A stretch of DNA of 64,000 nucleotides, taken from NCBI GenBank assembly GCA_002428995.1, contig DIYJ01000010.1:101631-165630 (forward strand). Reading direction: 5' to 3'. Positions 43,707 to 53,542 of this stretch are shown here, in pieces. Position numbers and translations under genes: made by a program. The notes beneath the pieces were generated by a model. That model did not search any database, had not been told where the DNA came from, and saw only the letters and a program-made list of their open reading frames with translations. The number at the start of each line of letters is the position of its first letter. Within the stretch, counting starts at the first letter, position 1. Source of the stretch: Flavobacteriales bacterium UBA6057 (GTDB lineage Bacteria > Bacteroidota > Bacteroidia > Flavobacteriales_G > Salibacteraceae).

Positions 43707-44108
43707 ATGGACGACATTGGAAACCTTATATACCTCATCTTCATCATCATTAGCTTGATTGGAGGCGCGCTGAGGAATTTCCGGAACAAGAAGGAAAAGG
43801 CACCTCGTCCCGTTATGCAGGAAGAACCTCAACAGGTTCAAACCATTGATCGGGATGAACTTGAAAGTGTCATCATAGAGCAACGAAAGAGTGAGGAGGC
43901 AGCAGAACGAAGGCTTGCGGAGATGGAGATGAAGGCCAAGAAGGCGCTGGAGGCGAGGATGCGTAAGCGACCAGAACGAAAGCCGCGCAAGGAAGCCGTA
44001 AAGAAAGAAACAAAACAAACCAACCTAACAGACCCTGTTCACCTGCGAGAGTTTGACGTCCGCAAGGCCGTTATTTACTCTGAAATTCTAAATCCTCCAT
44101 ACCTATGA
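43707..44108 (+). CDS. Hypothetical membrane-anchored coiled-coil protein
   Basis: A 133-residue protein. One N-terminal span (about 5-22, IYLIFIIISLIGGAL), then a charged helix (about 50-105, rich in Glu/Lys/Arg) and a C-terminal LREFDVRKAVIYSEILNPPY. Similar small proteins precede LytTR regulators in Bacteroidota, but no function is known. Its stop overlaps the response regulator start by four bases, which implies co-expression. Confidence 0.6.
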   Translation: MDDIGNLIYLIFIIISLIGGALRNFRNKKEKAPRPVMQEEPQQVQTIDRDELESVIIEQRKSEEAAERRLAEMEMKAKKALEARMRKRPERKPRKEAVKKETKQTNLTDPVHLREFDVRKAVIYSEILNPPYL

Positions 44109-44860
44109 AGCAGCTTAAAGCAATCATTGTAGACGATGAAGAACTCGCCAGAAAGAACCTGGAGTTTCTTCTTAAGGACTTCTGCCCGCAGGTCGAAGTA
44201 GTTCATTTGGCTAACAGTGCCAATGCCGCAAGGCAATATCTGAAAGATCATTCTGTCGATGTGATGTTCCTCGACATCGAAATGCCTAATGGCTCCGGAT
44301 TTGATCTGCTGGAATCATTACCAGATATTGACTTCAAGATCATATTCATCACCGCCTATCATGAGTATGCACTAAAGGCCTTTAAGTACAGCGCAGTCGA
44401 CTACATCCTAAAGCCTATCGATCCAGAAGAGTTGGAGAAGGCGGTGAATAAGGCATCCAAGTCAGGTAGTGCAGATTCGAAGGAGAAAATTGACCTTCTG
44501 ATCGAAAACATGGGCAAAAAAGGTGAGTCGCTGAATAAAATCGCCCTACCGTCGATGGAAGGGTTGCAATTCGTGAACCTTGAAGAGATTATTTATTGCG
44601 AGTCAGAAGACAACTACACTCAGTTTTTCCTCACGAATGGAAAAAAGATCATGGTTTCGAAAACCATTAAGCACTTTGAAGAGTTACTCGATGAGAACAA
44701 ATTCTTCCGTGTCCACCGCTCAAACATCATCAATCTTGAATACATCGATCGCTACGTGAAAGGCGAGGGAGGCTATGTCGTCATGAAGCAGGGTGCGCGA
44801 GTGCCTGTGTCCAGACGGAGAAAAGAAGCCTTTTTGCAACTTTTTCAACATCAGCAATAG
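44105..44860 (+). CDS. LytTR-family response regulator
   Basis: A 251-residue regulator. The receiver domain has DD at 10-11, the phospho-acceptor D57 in MFLDIEMP, T in FITAYHEYA and K in ILKPID. A LytTR DNA-binding domain occupies about 150-245, with YCESEDNYTQFFL and FFRVHRSNIINLEYIDRYVKGEGGYVVM. No histidine kinase is adjacent. It lies upstream of the large receptor/giant protein/PorV locus, with a terminator-like hairpin between, so regulation of that locus is possible but unproven. Confidence 0.95.
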   Translation: MKQLKAIIVDDEELARKNLEFLLKDFCPQVEVVHLANSANAARQYLKDHSVDVMFLDIEMPNGSGFDLLESLPDIDFKIIFITAYHEYALKAFKYSAVDYILKPIDPEELEKAVNKASKSGSADSKEKIDLLIENMGKKGESLNKIALPSMEGLQFVNLEEIIYCESEDNYTQFFLTNGKKIMVSKTIKHFEELLDENKFFRVHRSNIINLEYIDRYVKGEGGYVVMKQGARVPVSRRRKEAFLQLFQHQQ

Positions 44861-44880
44861 TCACGTAGCTCACCAAAAAA

Positions 44881-44918
44881 GTGAATATCATACCGTTTTC
44901 TAAACGGGGTTTTTTCAC
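44881..44918 (+). terminator. Probable terminator after LytTR regulator
   Basis: CCGTTT and AAACGG form a stem with a TCT loop (44893-44907), followed by GGTTTTTTC; outer GTGAA and TTCAC can extend the stem. It lies 20 bases past the stop codon. Confidence 0.6.
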
Positions 44919-45097
44919 CTGAATTGCATTAACTTACTTTAACCACAGAAACAGCGATCTATTTGATCTAAAACCTAGGAAAACCAAGGGCTTCGGAGAG
45001 ATTAAAAAAATGTTAATCGTGTTATTACTTTTTTATCTTTACCCGCTTTTTGCAGGCCTTTCATGAAGGTTTGCTAACCTAATTAAGACAGCGAAAT

Positions 45098-48000
45098 ATG
45101 AGAAGACTATTACTACTCGGACTTAGTCTGGTATTATGCATAGTGTCTGTTCAAGCTCAAGTTGGACAAGGGGCACTGAAGGGAACGGTTTCCGATGAAT
45201 CAGCCACTGGTATTCCATTCGCAAACGTTGCTCTCAAGCAAAAGGGCAATCTCGTCTCAGGTACGTCAACCGATTTTGACGGAAATTTTGAAATTAAGCC
45301 AGTTCCACCTGGCACCTATGAGGTGGAAATCTCGAGCCTTGGATTTGCTCCGGTTCAGATTACAAACGTTCGAATTACATCTGATAAGACTACGTTCCTT
45401 GATAAGAAGGATTCAAGGTTAAAGTCTAGCGCAGTTCAACTCGAAACCTTTACTAAGGTAGAGAACCGTGTGAAGCTTATCGAGAAGGACGGTGCTGCTA
45501 CCAGTACAACCGTAACTTCTGATGAAATTGGCCGAATGGCTGCCCGAAGTCCAGCTGCACTTGCGGCTACCGTGGGTGGTACTTATTCTAAAGATGATGG
45601 TACGGGAGATATCAACGTACGTGGTCAGCGATCAGATGCCAACTACTATTATATTGATGGTATCAAAGTAAGGGGTAGTAGTGCCATTCCACAGGGTTCT
45701 ATCGAACAAATCTCAGTAATCACGGGTGGTCTTCCAGCTCAGTATGGTGATGTTACCGGTGGTGTTATTAGTATTACTACTAAAGGTGTGTCACGTTCCT
45801 ATAATGGGGGCTTCGAATACCTGACTTCAGGTATGCAATTGAGCGACAATACTTATGTCGGTACTGATCCCTTTGGATACAACCTTGCAGAGTTTAGCCT
45901 TTCAGGTCCACTCTTCAGTTTAAAAGATACACTCGCTGACGGAAGTCAGACGAAGAAGCCTCTTCTCGGATTCTTCATCTCGGCCAACTACGTAAACAGT
46001 CTTGAGCCTCGTCCATCAGCTGTTGGAGCTTGGCAAGTAAGAGATGATGTGTTGGCAGATCTTAAGCAAAACCCATTGCGTCAGGGTCTGTCAGGTGATC
46101 AGTCGGTAATTCTAAATGCCGACTATCTGAGACTGTCTGATTTTGAGCGTGTAAAGGTTCGTCCGAATACGCAAAGCCAGTCAGTAAACTTGTCTGGTAA
46201 AATTGACGTTGCTACCACAAGTAATACCAACTTGACTTTTGGAGGTACGTTGAACTATCAGCGAGGTCAGGTTTACGATTACGATCACGCGCTCTTCGAT
46301 TCTGAAAGCCATCCTGATCGTCTTGATCTTGACTGGAGAGCTTTCGCCCGGTTCACGCAGCGTTTCAACTCTGCTACAGAGGCAGAAGAAGAGAAATCAG
46401 CATCACTTATTAAGAATGCTTATTACTCTATTCAAGCAGATTACAACCGTGAGCTGACAAGAATTGAAAACAACCAGCATGGTGACGACTTCTTTAAGTA
46501 TGGTCACATCGGTACGTTTGAGACATTCCAGCAGCGAACTTTCAATCCAGGTCAGGATAGTTTGACTGGAATTTTTGGAAACGTTCAAACGACTTTCGAG
46601 GATACGCTCGTGACCTATGTGCCAGGTACGGCTAATCCAGACCTTGCTCGATTCACTGAGCAGTATTACGAACTGAATGGCTGGCAAGGCTTCGATGCTG
46701 AGGGAAATCCTATCTACGATCCAGATCGTAAGGGAGCCTTCGAGAGTATCGATGAAATCCAAGCAGGTGGTGGTCTTGTAAATGGTGATAACCTTGACTC
46801 CAGAGGTCGTAGTATCTATGGTATGTGGGTGTACAACGGAGACCGAACCAATACCCGTGGTGGTCGTACAGACCAGTACTTAGAGTCTCTGCAAACACAG
46901 GCAAGACTTTCTGCTCAAGGGTCGGCAGATATCGGAAACCACTCCTTTATTGTTGGTTTCGAATATGAGCAGCGTGTTGACAGATCTTACTCTTTGGCTC
47001 CACGCCAGCTTTGGAGAATTGCTGAGCTCCGTGCTAACACACACATTTCTGACCTTGACACAAGAAATCCTATCATCCAGTATCCTGGTCCGGTAATTCA
47101 ATACGATCGTTTGAATACCTCTCCTGGAGATTATGATGGTGCAAATCCAAATGAGACACAGAGTTTCATCGATTTCAACTTGAGAAGAGCTACTGGTTTG
47201 GATCCAGATGGTACAGCTTTCCTCGACATCCACTCAATTGATCCAGAAGTATACGAGTTGGAATACTTCAGCACCGATGAACTTTACAATGGTGGTCAGT
47301 CTCTGGTAAGCTACTATGGTTACGATGCCTATGGTAACAGAACGAGTGATAACCCAGCCTTTGAAGACTTCTTCACAGAGCGTGATGAGTTTGGAAACCT
47401 CACTCGTCCAATCGCTCCTTTCCAGCCAATCTATGTAGCCGGCTTTATTGAAGATAAGTTTGAATTTGAGGATTTGATCTTCCGTGTTGGTCTGCGTGTT
47501 GACCGCTACGATGCGAACCAGCAGGTGTTGAAGGATCCTTACGTACTCTTCCCAACGATCAAGGCTGGTGACGAGGCTTCTCTTGATTTCCTCGGAGAAG
47601 GATTGTCTTCACACCCTGGAAATATTGGAGACGACTACGTAGTATATGTAGACAACGTAGAAAACCCAACAACCATTCTCGGATATCGTGATGGAGATGT
47701 ATGGTATAATGCAACGGGTTCTGAACTTCCTGATGCTGCTGCTCTTCGAGTTTCCAATGGACTTCCAGCGCCATTGTTGGTTGAGGAGAACAGAGAGTTG
47801 AACAATAGTGTGGACATTACAGCTGAGTCTTTTGAGGACTACTCTCCACAGACCAACTTCCTGCCACGTATCGCATTTAGCTTCCCAATTTCTGACGAAG
47901 CAAACTTCTTCGCTCACTACGATGTTTTGACGAAGCGTCCTACGAATGGAGATCGTCTTGATCCTTCAGACTACTACTTCCTGGAGAGTAGAGCAAGTGC

Positions 48001-48913
48001 TGCTGAATTGAACAACCCAGCTCTGCAGCCGGAAAGAACCATTGACTATGAAGTAGGTTTCCAGCAAGCTCTGAACAATGATATGGCTCTGAAGATCTCC
48101 GCTTTCTACCGTGAGTCTAGAGACCTCGTTCAGGTAGTGCGAGTATTTGATGCATATCCTATTGAATACAGAACGTTCGATAACATCGACTTCGCGACTG
48201 TAAAGGGTACCACCATCACCTATGAATTGAGAAGAACGAACAACCTGAGCATGAGAGCTTCCTACACGTTGCAATTTGCTGAGGGTACTGGTTCTAGTTC
48301 TACTTCTCAGTTGAACCTGGCGAGATCAGGTGAGCCGAATTTGAGAGCTCCATCACGCCTTTCGTTCGACCAGCGTCACCAGATTGTTGCCAACATGGAT
48401 TACCGCTACTCTTCGGGCAGCGACTACAACGGTCCAATCGTTGGCAATGCCCAAATCTTGAAGAATACTGGTTTCAACCTTCAGATGCGTGGTGGATCAG
48501 GCCAGCCTTACAACCCACAAACAAACTTCACCTCTTCTGCTCAGTTTACGAACAACCCAAACCCACTGCAGCAGGGAGCGATCAACAGTGCAAGTCTTCC
48601 TTGGGTGTTCCGATTTGACTTGAGCGTTGACAGAGACTTTAACTACAAGTTCGGAGAGAACAAGAGAAACGTTGGTATCAACGTGTACGTTCAGGTTCTT
48701 AACCTTCTGAACGCCAGAAACATCAACCAGGTATACAGAGCGACCGGTAACCCAGATGATGACGGTTACTTGAATTCTGCACTTGGTGTACAAAACACGG
48801 AAGAGCAAAATAGCCCGAGCTCTTTCGTAGAGTATTACACATTGAAGCTTTGGAACCCAGTAAACTGGGAACTTCCAAGACGAGTTCGAATCGGTGCTAG
48901 GGTGAACTTTTAA
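45098..48913 (+). CDS. Large TonB-dependent receptor with carboxypeptidase-regulatory domain
   Basis: A 1271-residue outer-membrane protein. A signal peptide (1-20, SVQAQ) is followed by a carboxypeptidase-regulatory-like domain (about 25-105), a plug (about 130-235; INVRGQRSDANYYYIDGIKVRG, GGLPAQYGDVTGGVISITTKG) and a long barrel ending RVRIGARVNF. The extra length lies in extracellular loops. It is not of clear SusC type and no SusD follows; instead a giant secreted protein and a PorV-like gene follow within 20 bases. Codon use (AGA/CGT, CCA, GGT) differs from neighbours and suggests high expression. Confidence 0.92.
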   Translation: MRRLLLLGLSLVLCIVSVQAQVGQGALKGTVSDESATGIPFANVALKQKGNLVSGTSTDFDGNFEIKPVPPGTYEVEISSLGFAPVQITNVRITSDKTTFLDKKDSRLKSSAVQLETFTKVENRVKLIEKDGAATSTTVTSDEIGRMAARSPAALAATVGGTYSKDDGTGDINVRGQRSDANYYYIDGIKVRGSSAIPQGSIEQISVITGGLPAQYGDVTGGVISITTKGVSRSYNGGFEYLTSGMQLSDNTYVGTDPFGYNLAEFSLSGPLFSLKDTLADGSQTKKPLLGFFISANYVNSLEPRPSAVGAWQVRDDVLADLKQNPLRQGLSGDQSVILNADYLRLSDFERVKVRPNTQSQSVNLSGKIDVATTSNTNLTFGGTLNYQRGQVYDYDHALFDSESHPDRLDLDWRAFARFTQRFNSATEAEEEKSASLIKNAYYSIQADYNRELTRIENNQHGDDFFKYGHIGTFETFQQRTFNPGQDSLTGIFGNVQTTFEDTLVTYVPGTANPDLARFTEQYYELNGWQGFDAEGNPIYDPDRKGAFESIDEIQAGGGLVNGDNLDSRGRSIYGMWVYNGDRTNTRGGRTDQYLESLQTQARLSAQGSADIGNHSFIVGFEYEQRVDRSYSLAPRQLWRIAELRANTHISDLDTRNPIIQYPGPVIQYDRLNTSPGDYDGANPNETQSFIDFNLRRATGLDPDGTAFLDIHSIDPEVYELEYFSTDELYNGGQSLVSYYGYDAYGNRTSDNPAFEDFFTERDEFGNLTRPIAPFQPIYVAGFIEDKFEFEDLIFRVGLRVDRYDANQQVLKDPYVLFPTIKAGDEASLDFLGEGLSSHPGNIGDDYVVYVDNVENPTTILGYRDGDVWYNATGSELPDAAALRVSNGLPAPLLVEENRELNNSVDITAESFEDYSPQTNFLPRIAFSFPISDEANFFAHYDVLTKRPTNGDRLDPSDYYFLESRASAAELNNPALQPERTIDYEVGFQQALNNDMALKISAFYRESRDLVQVVRVFDAYPIEYRTFDNIDFATVKGTTITYELRRTNNLSMRASYTLQFAEGTGSSSTSQLNLARSGEPNLRAPSRLSFDQRHQIVANMDYRYSSGSDYNGPIVGNAQILKNTGFNLQMRGGSGQPYNPQTNFTSSAQFTNNPNPLQQGAINSASLPWVFRFDLSVDRDFNYKFGENKRNVGINVYVQVLNLLNARNINQVYRATGNPDDDGYLNSALGVQNTEEQNSPSSFVEYYTLKLWNPVNWELPRRVRIGARVNF

Positions 48914-48935
48914 TCAGTAAAAGGAACTTAAGATT

Positions 48936-51900
48936 ATGAAAAGAGCATTTGTTTATCTGATTAGCGGACTGGTAGTCCTGCTTGCGTTCAACGCAAAGGC
49001 AGAGCGCTACAAGTACGAGAAGAATAACAAGCGCGGTGGCAGCGGAGGTGGCCAAGTGGCCGCTAACTGTACGCCTGCTACTGCTGCGAGTGAATTGAAC
49101 ATTAACAACACACGTGCATTGATCCAATCTGGTGGTGACATGTGGTGGGACTTTAACCGTTCCAGGTATGAGATTCCTCAGGGATCTGATAGAACTTCGC
49201 TTTTTGCTGGTTCTCTCTGGCTTGCTGGGCAGGATGTATCTGGACAGTTTAAGGTTGCCGCTCTGCGTTTCCGTCAGGTAGGTAACGACTACTGGACGGG
49301 GCCGCTGAGTACAATTGACGCGGAAATCGATCCGCAGACGTGTCGTGATTATGACCGTCACTGGGAGACAACCAGATCAATGGTACAGGAGTTTGCGGCT
49401 TGGTATGATGCTGGTCTTGATGATCAGTTGTTCGGTACCAACACGCAGGATGAATTGTTCCCTGGTTACACTGTTCCACCGGTTATTCAGGAATGGCCAG
49501 GCAATGGACGAAACTTCAACCCTTACAATGAAGATCCTCAGCTCGCTCCATATTTCGATAGAAATGGTGATGGTCAGTACAGCCATCAGGATGGTGACTA
49601 TCCAGGATATGTTCTTTCTGGAAAGAGTGACTGTAGCAGACGTGTAAAAGACCTTTATGGTGACCAGAACCTTTGGTGGGTGTTCAACGATAAAGGAAAC
49701 GTTCACACAGAATCATCAGGTTTGGCCATCGGTATGGAGATCAGAGCTCAGGCTTTTGCATTCTCTACGACTGATGAAGTGAATAACATGACGTTCTACA
49801 ACTACGAGCTCATCAACCGATCTACGTTTGAATTGAGAGAAACCTACTTCGGACAGTGGGTGGATGGTGACCTCGGTAACCCACAGGATGACTATGTTGG
49901 TTGTGATGTTCGAAGAGGTCTTGGTTACTTCTACAACGGTGATGAAGAAGACGAAGACGCACAGGGTAACATTGGTTACGGTGTGAATCCACCAGCGATT
50001 GGTGTTGACTTCTTCCAGGGACCTTTCCAGGCAAACGATAACGTTGACAACTGTCTGTGTGTAGATTACGCTTCTGCTCTTGAAGATGATGGGATTGTAT
50101 ACGCAGGACAGGGAGCAGGCTACGGTGACACTATCGTAGATAACGAGCGCTACGGAATGCGTAAGTTCCTCTATCACATTAATCAGGCAGGTCCTACTGG
50201 AGATCCAAACATTGCTTCTGACTACTACAACATGCTTCGTGGTATCTGGAGAGATGGAACAAACATGTCATTTGGCGGAACTGGTTACGATCCAGGAAAT
50301 GCATCTGCAATTCCCGCTAGCTACATGTTCCCCGCAGATACAGATCCGTTGAACTGGGGTACAGACGGTGTTGAGCCTTCTGCTGCTGATGTTCCATGGA
50401 CTGAAGTTTCTGCCGGTAACCCTCCAGGTGACAGACGATTCGTTCAGTCTTCAGGTCCATTTACACTCGGACCGGGTGCGGTAAACAACATTACTGTAGG
50501 TGTTGTATGGATGCAGGCTGGTGCCGGAGGCCGTTTGGCTTCTGTTGAGTTGATGAGAAAAGCGGATGATAAGACTCAAGCGCTCTTCGATTCTTGTTTC
50601 GAAATTCTTGATGGTCCTGACGCTCCGGATGTGACTGTGCAGGAATTGGATCAGGAGATCATTCTCATGCTTACGAATCCACTTGGATCAAACAACTTCC
50701 AGGAGCAATTTACAGCTGTTGACCCATTCTTGGCCGCTCCTGACTCTGTTGATACTGATGGTGATGGAAACGTAGATGTTGCACTCACGAATGAAGAGAA
50801 GCAGCGCTACGGAACATACACCTTTGAAGGATATCAGATTTATCAATTGGCCGATGGTTCTGTTGGAACCAGTGACCTTACTGATCCTGACAAGGCTCGT
50901 TTGGTTGCTCAGGTTGACCTTGCAAATGATGTAGAACGCATCATCAATTATGAGTTTGATCCTACACTGGAAGCTGACATTCCTACATTGAAGGTAGATG
51001 GTGCAAACCAGGGAATTGATCACACATTCCGTGTAACAGAAGATCTCTTCTCTACAGGTGACGCAAGACTTGTAAACCACAAGACCTACTACTTCATGGC
51101 GATTGCCTATGCTTACAACGCATTTGGTGAGGACTTTGGAGCTCTTGAGTTCCTGCCAGATCTCTACAATCCTTCAGATGCAAGTTCTCTGGATGGTCAA
51201 AAGCTTCCATACCTGCCGAGTCGTAAGTCTCCTTCAGGTCCTGTGAAAGTGGTGACTGCTATCCCTCACAACACCAATGTTGAAATGGGAGGTGTAACAC
51301 TGAATGCTCAGTATGGTGACGGAGTTGAATTGATCCGTTGCGAAGGACGAGGAAACGGTGGTAACAGCCTTGATATCTCTCAGGAGAGCCTTGATCAGCT
51401 CTGGGAAAAGGGTAATGCGACCGGTCAATGGACGCTTGACTCTGTTATTTACGAGCCAGGATCAGGTCCTGTGAACGTAAAGGTTGTTGATCCACTTGCA
51501 GTAACAGGCGGAAACTTCACCATCAAATTTGAAGATGTAGAAGGTCTTGGAAATCTCCAAGAGCTTACTTGGAAACTCTACGGAGGAGATCTTGAGGATA
51601 CCGTTACTTCGGATCAGGCAGTTTGGCTTGACAACGAGCAAATCGTATTCGATCTTGGATTGTCTTTCACTTTGAATTATGGCTATCCTCCATTCAATGA
51701 TATTGTTCGTCCTGATGGTGATGAGCCTCTCGATCCTTTGAATGGTTTCCTTGGATTTGAAGTGTCCTACGAGGACGAAACCGATCAGTGGCTCTTTGGT
51801 CTTCCTGATGCTGACTCTGATCCATCCGAAAACTGGATTAAAAGTGGAGATTTCATCGCTCCAGATCCATTGGAAGGCGCTAAGGACCCTGCAGAGGATG

Positions 51901-53525
51901 ATCACTTCAATAACTTCTCTGCTAGCGAACCGGATGATGACAATGTTTCTCTGGATGAAAGACAGTCGTTCGAGAATGTTGCTTTCAGAACGTGGGCACC
52001 TTATGCTCTGACCAGCTACGATACAGCTCACCCGATTCCAATGTTCGCTACGAGCGGTGCGGTCAACGCAAACTTCTCAGAAACGATCATTCGCAGAAAC
52101 GACTTCTCTTTGACACCAAGTGTGAATGTTTACATCACATCTGATAAGTCCAAGTGGTCAAGAGTTCCTGTATTTGAAGCTCAGGACAACGGAATCCTTT
52201 CTGAAGGAGGTTCTGTAAGAGGTGAACTCCGAATGGGACTTTCAGTAGACAAGGAAGGTCGTAATCAACTCGATCCAGAAGCTAATCTGGATGAGATTAC
52301 ATTCGGAGGAAGTCAAACACTCGATGATCGCTTCAATAATCTAAGTGCTGAGGATCTGGAGTACTTCGCTGATCTTGGGTTCACATCTGAAGATAGCTTG
52401 AGAGATCTTTCCTTCGGTATGGGCTGGTTCCCAGGTTATGCCATTGATGTTGAAACAGGTGAGCGTTTGAACATGGCTTTCTCTGAAGATTCATGGTTGG
52501 GTAGTGAAAACGGAAATGATATGGTGTGGAATCCTACTTCTACGCTCAGAGCTAATCTCTTTGCTGAAACAAGGTTTGGAGGTAAGCACATGGTATATGT
52601 CTATCGTCACAACATTGACCAATCAGACATCATTGATGTAGGATCAGGCGGTAGTGTAGCCATTGATCCAGATGATATCATGCCTGCTTATGATGGCGGT
52701 ACCTTCATCTTCGATCGTCTGTACAATTATGATCACACTGCGCAGAACGTGTTGGTGGATCCAGAAACAGAAGGGTACAGAAACTACATGTCGGTGGCCA
52801 GAGCTGGAGCTTGGGTTGGTTACACAATGCTCGCTGAAAACCACCAGTTGTTCGGTGACAACGAAAATGATGTGGTGATCAAGTTGAGAGCTACTAAGCC
52901 TTACAACTACTATGCATCGAAGGACATCGAAGAGGATCCTGCGACATTGGATATCTCTGACAGAAGCAATGTGTACTATGTGTACAAGGGAAGCCTGACA
53001 ACTGAAGTGTTCGTTGATGATACTGGTTCTACCACATCTACTGAAACGATCACAGCGGGTAACATCTTCCGTCCAGCTTCTACTACTTATCAGGCAGTAT
53101 CTGACAATGTATCTGTTGTGAAAACGGTGAACAACGGTCTTCCACTTTACCGATTCAATACGGATAACGTGAAGCGAACGCTTGACCCTAAAGTTGCTGA
53201 GGATGCACTAGAAGAGATTGAAGTTGTTCCAAACCCATATTATGCATACTCAGAGTATGAAGGTGGTCGTCTCGAGTACCTGGTGAAGGTGGTGAACCTG
53301 CCAGTGACATGTACTGTGACTATCTATAATGTAAACGGAACTCTGGTAAGAACCTTTGAAAAGGATGATGAAACGATTACCAGCGTTGACTGGGATCTTA
53401 AGAACCAGGACGGAATTATCATCGCCAGTGGTGTGTACTTGATTCATGTTGAGGCACCTGGCATTGGTGAGAGAGTCTTGAAGTGGTTCGGAGTATTGCG
53501 TCCGCTTGACCTTAACTCCTTCTAA
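48936..53525 (+). CDS. Giant secreted protein with T9SS/FlgD-like C-terminal domain
   Basis: A 1529-residue protein. A signal peptide ends at NAKA, and a glycine-rich basic segment follows. The body is beta-rich, with calcium-binding-like DxNxDG sites at about 206-220 (DRNGDGQYSHQDGD) and about 605-615 (DTDGDGNVD). The C-terminus (about 1425-1529) has VVPNPYYAYSEYEGG, CTVTIYNVNGTLVRTF and GIIIASGVYLIHVEAPG, a T9SS/FlgD_ig-like domain but ending KWFGVLRPLDLNSF rather than the usual lysine-rich end. It is 22 bases after the receptor gene and 17 before the PorV-like gene, so the three look like one operon. Function unknown. Confidence 0.85.
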   Translation: MKRAFVYLISGLVVLLAFNAKAERYKYEKNNKRGGSGGGQVAANCTPATAASELNINNTRALIQSGGDMWWDFNRSRYEIPQGSDRTSLFAGSLWLAGQDVSGQFKVAALRFRQVGNDYWTGPLSTIDAEIDPQTCRDYDRHWETTRSMVQEFAAWYDAGLDDQLFGTNTQDELFPGYTVPPVIQEWPGNGRNFNPYNEDPQLAPYFDRNGDGQYSHQDGDYPGYVLSGKSDCSRRVKDLYGDQNLWWVFNDKGNVHTESSGLAIGMEIRAQAFAFSTTDEVNNMTFYNYELINRSTFELRETYFGQWVDGDLGNPQDDYVGCDVRRGLGYFYNGDEEDEDAQGNIGYGVNPPAIGVDFFQGPFQANDNVDNCLCVDYASALEDDGIVYAGQGAGYGDTIVDNERYGMRKFLYHINQAGPTGDPNIASDYYNMLRGIWRDGTNMSFGGTGYDPGNASAIPASYMFPADTDPLNWGTDGVEPSAADVPWTEVSAGNPPGDRRFVQSSGPFTLGPGAVNNITVGVVWMQAGAGGRLASVELMRKADDKTQALFDSCFEILDGPDAPDVTVQELDQEIILMLTNPLGSNNFQEQFTAVDPFLAAPDSVDTDGDGNVDVALTNEEKQRYGTYTFEGYQIYQLADGSVGTSDLTDPDKARLVAQVDLANDVERIINYEFDPTLEADIPTLKVDGANQGIDHTFRVTEDLFSTGDARLVNHKTYYFMAIAYAYNAFGEDFGALEFLPDLYNPSDASSLDGQKLPYLPSRKSPSGPVKVVTAIPHNTNVEMGGVTLNAQYGDGVELIRCEGRGNGGNSLDISQESLDQLWEKGNATGQWTLDSVIYEPGSGPVNVKVVDPLAVTGGNFTIKFEDVEGLGNLQELTWKLYGGDLEDTVTSDQAVWLDNEQIVFDLGLSFTLNYGYPPFNDIVRPDGDEPLDPLNGFLGFEVSYEDETDQWLFGLPDADSDPSENWIKSGDFIAPDPLEGAKDPAEDDHFNNFSASEPDDDNVSLDERQSFENVAFRTWAPYALTSYDTAHPIPMFATSGAVNANFSETIIRRNDFSLTPSVNVYITSDKSKWSRVPVFEAQDNGILSEGGSVRGELRMGLSVDKEGRNQLDPEANLDEITFGGSQTLDDRFNNLSAEDLEYFADLGFTSEDSLRDLSFGMGWFPGYAIDVETGERLNMAFSEDSWLGSENGNDMVWNPTSTLRANLFAETRFGGKHMVYVYRHNIDQSDIIDVGSGGSVAIDPDDIMPAYDGGTFIFDRLYNYDHTAQNVLVDPETEGYRNYMSVARAGAWVGYTMLAENHQLFGDNENDVVIKLRATKPYNYYASKDIEEDPATLDISDRSNVYYVYKGSLTTEVFVDDTGSTTSTETITAGNIFRPASTTYQAVSDNVSVVKTVNNGLPLYRFNTDNVKRTLDPKVAEDALEEIEVVPNPYYAYSEYEGGRLEYLVKVVNLPVTCTVTIYNVNGTLVRTFEKDDETITSVDWDLKNQDGIIIASGVYLIHVEAPGIGERVLKWFGVLRPLDLNSF

Positions 53526-53542
53526 TCCAAACAGAAAGAACT

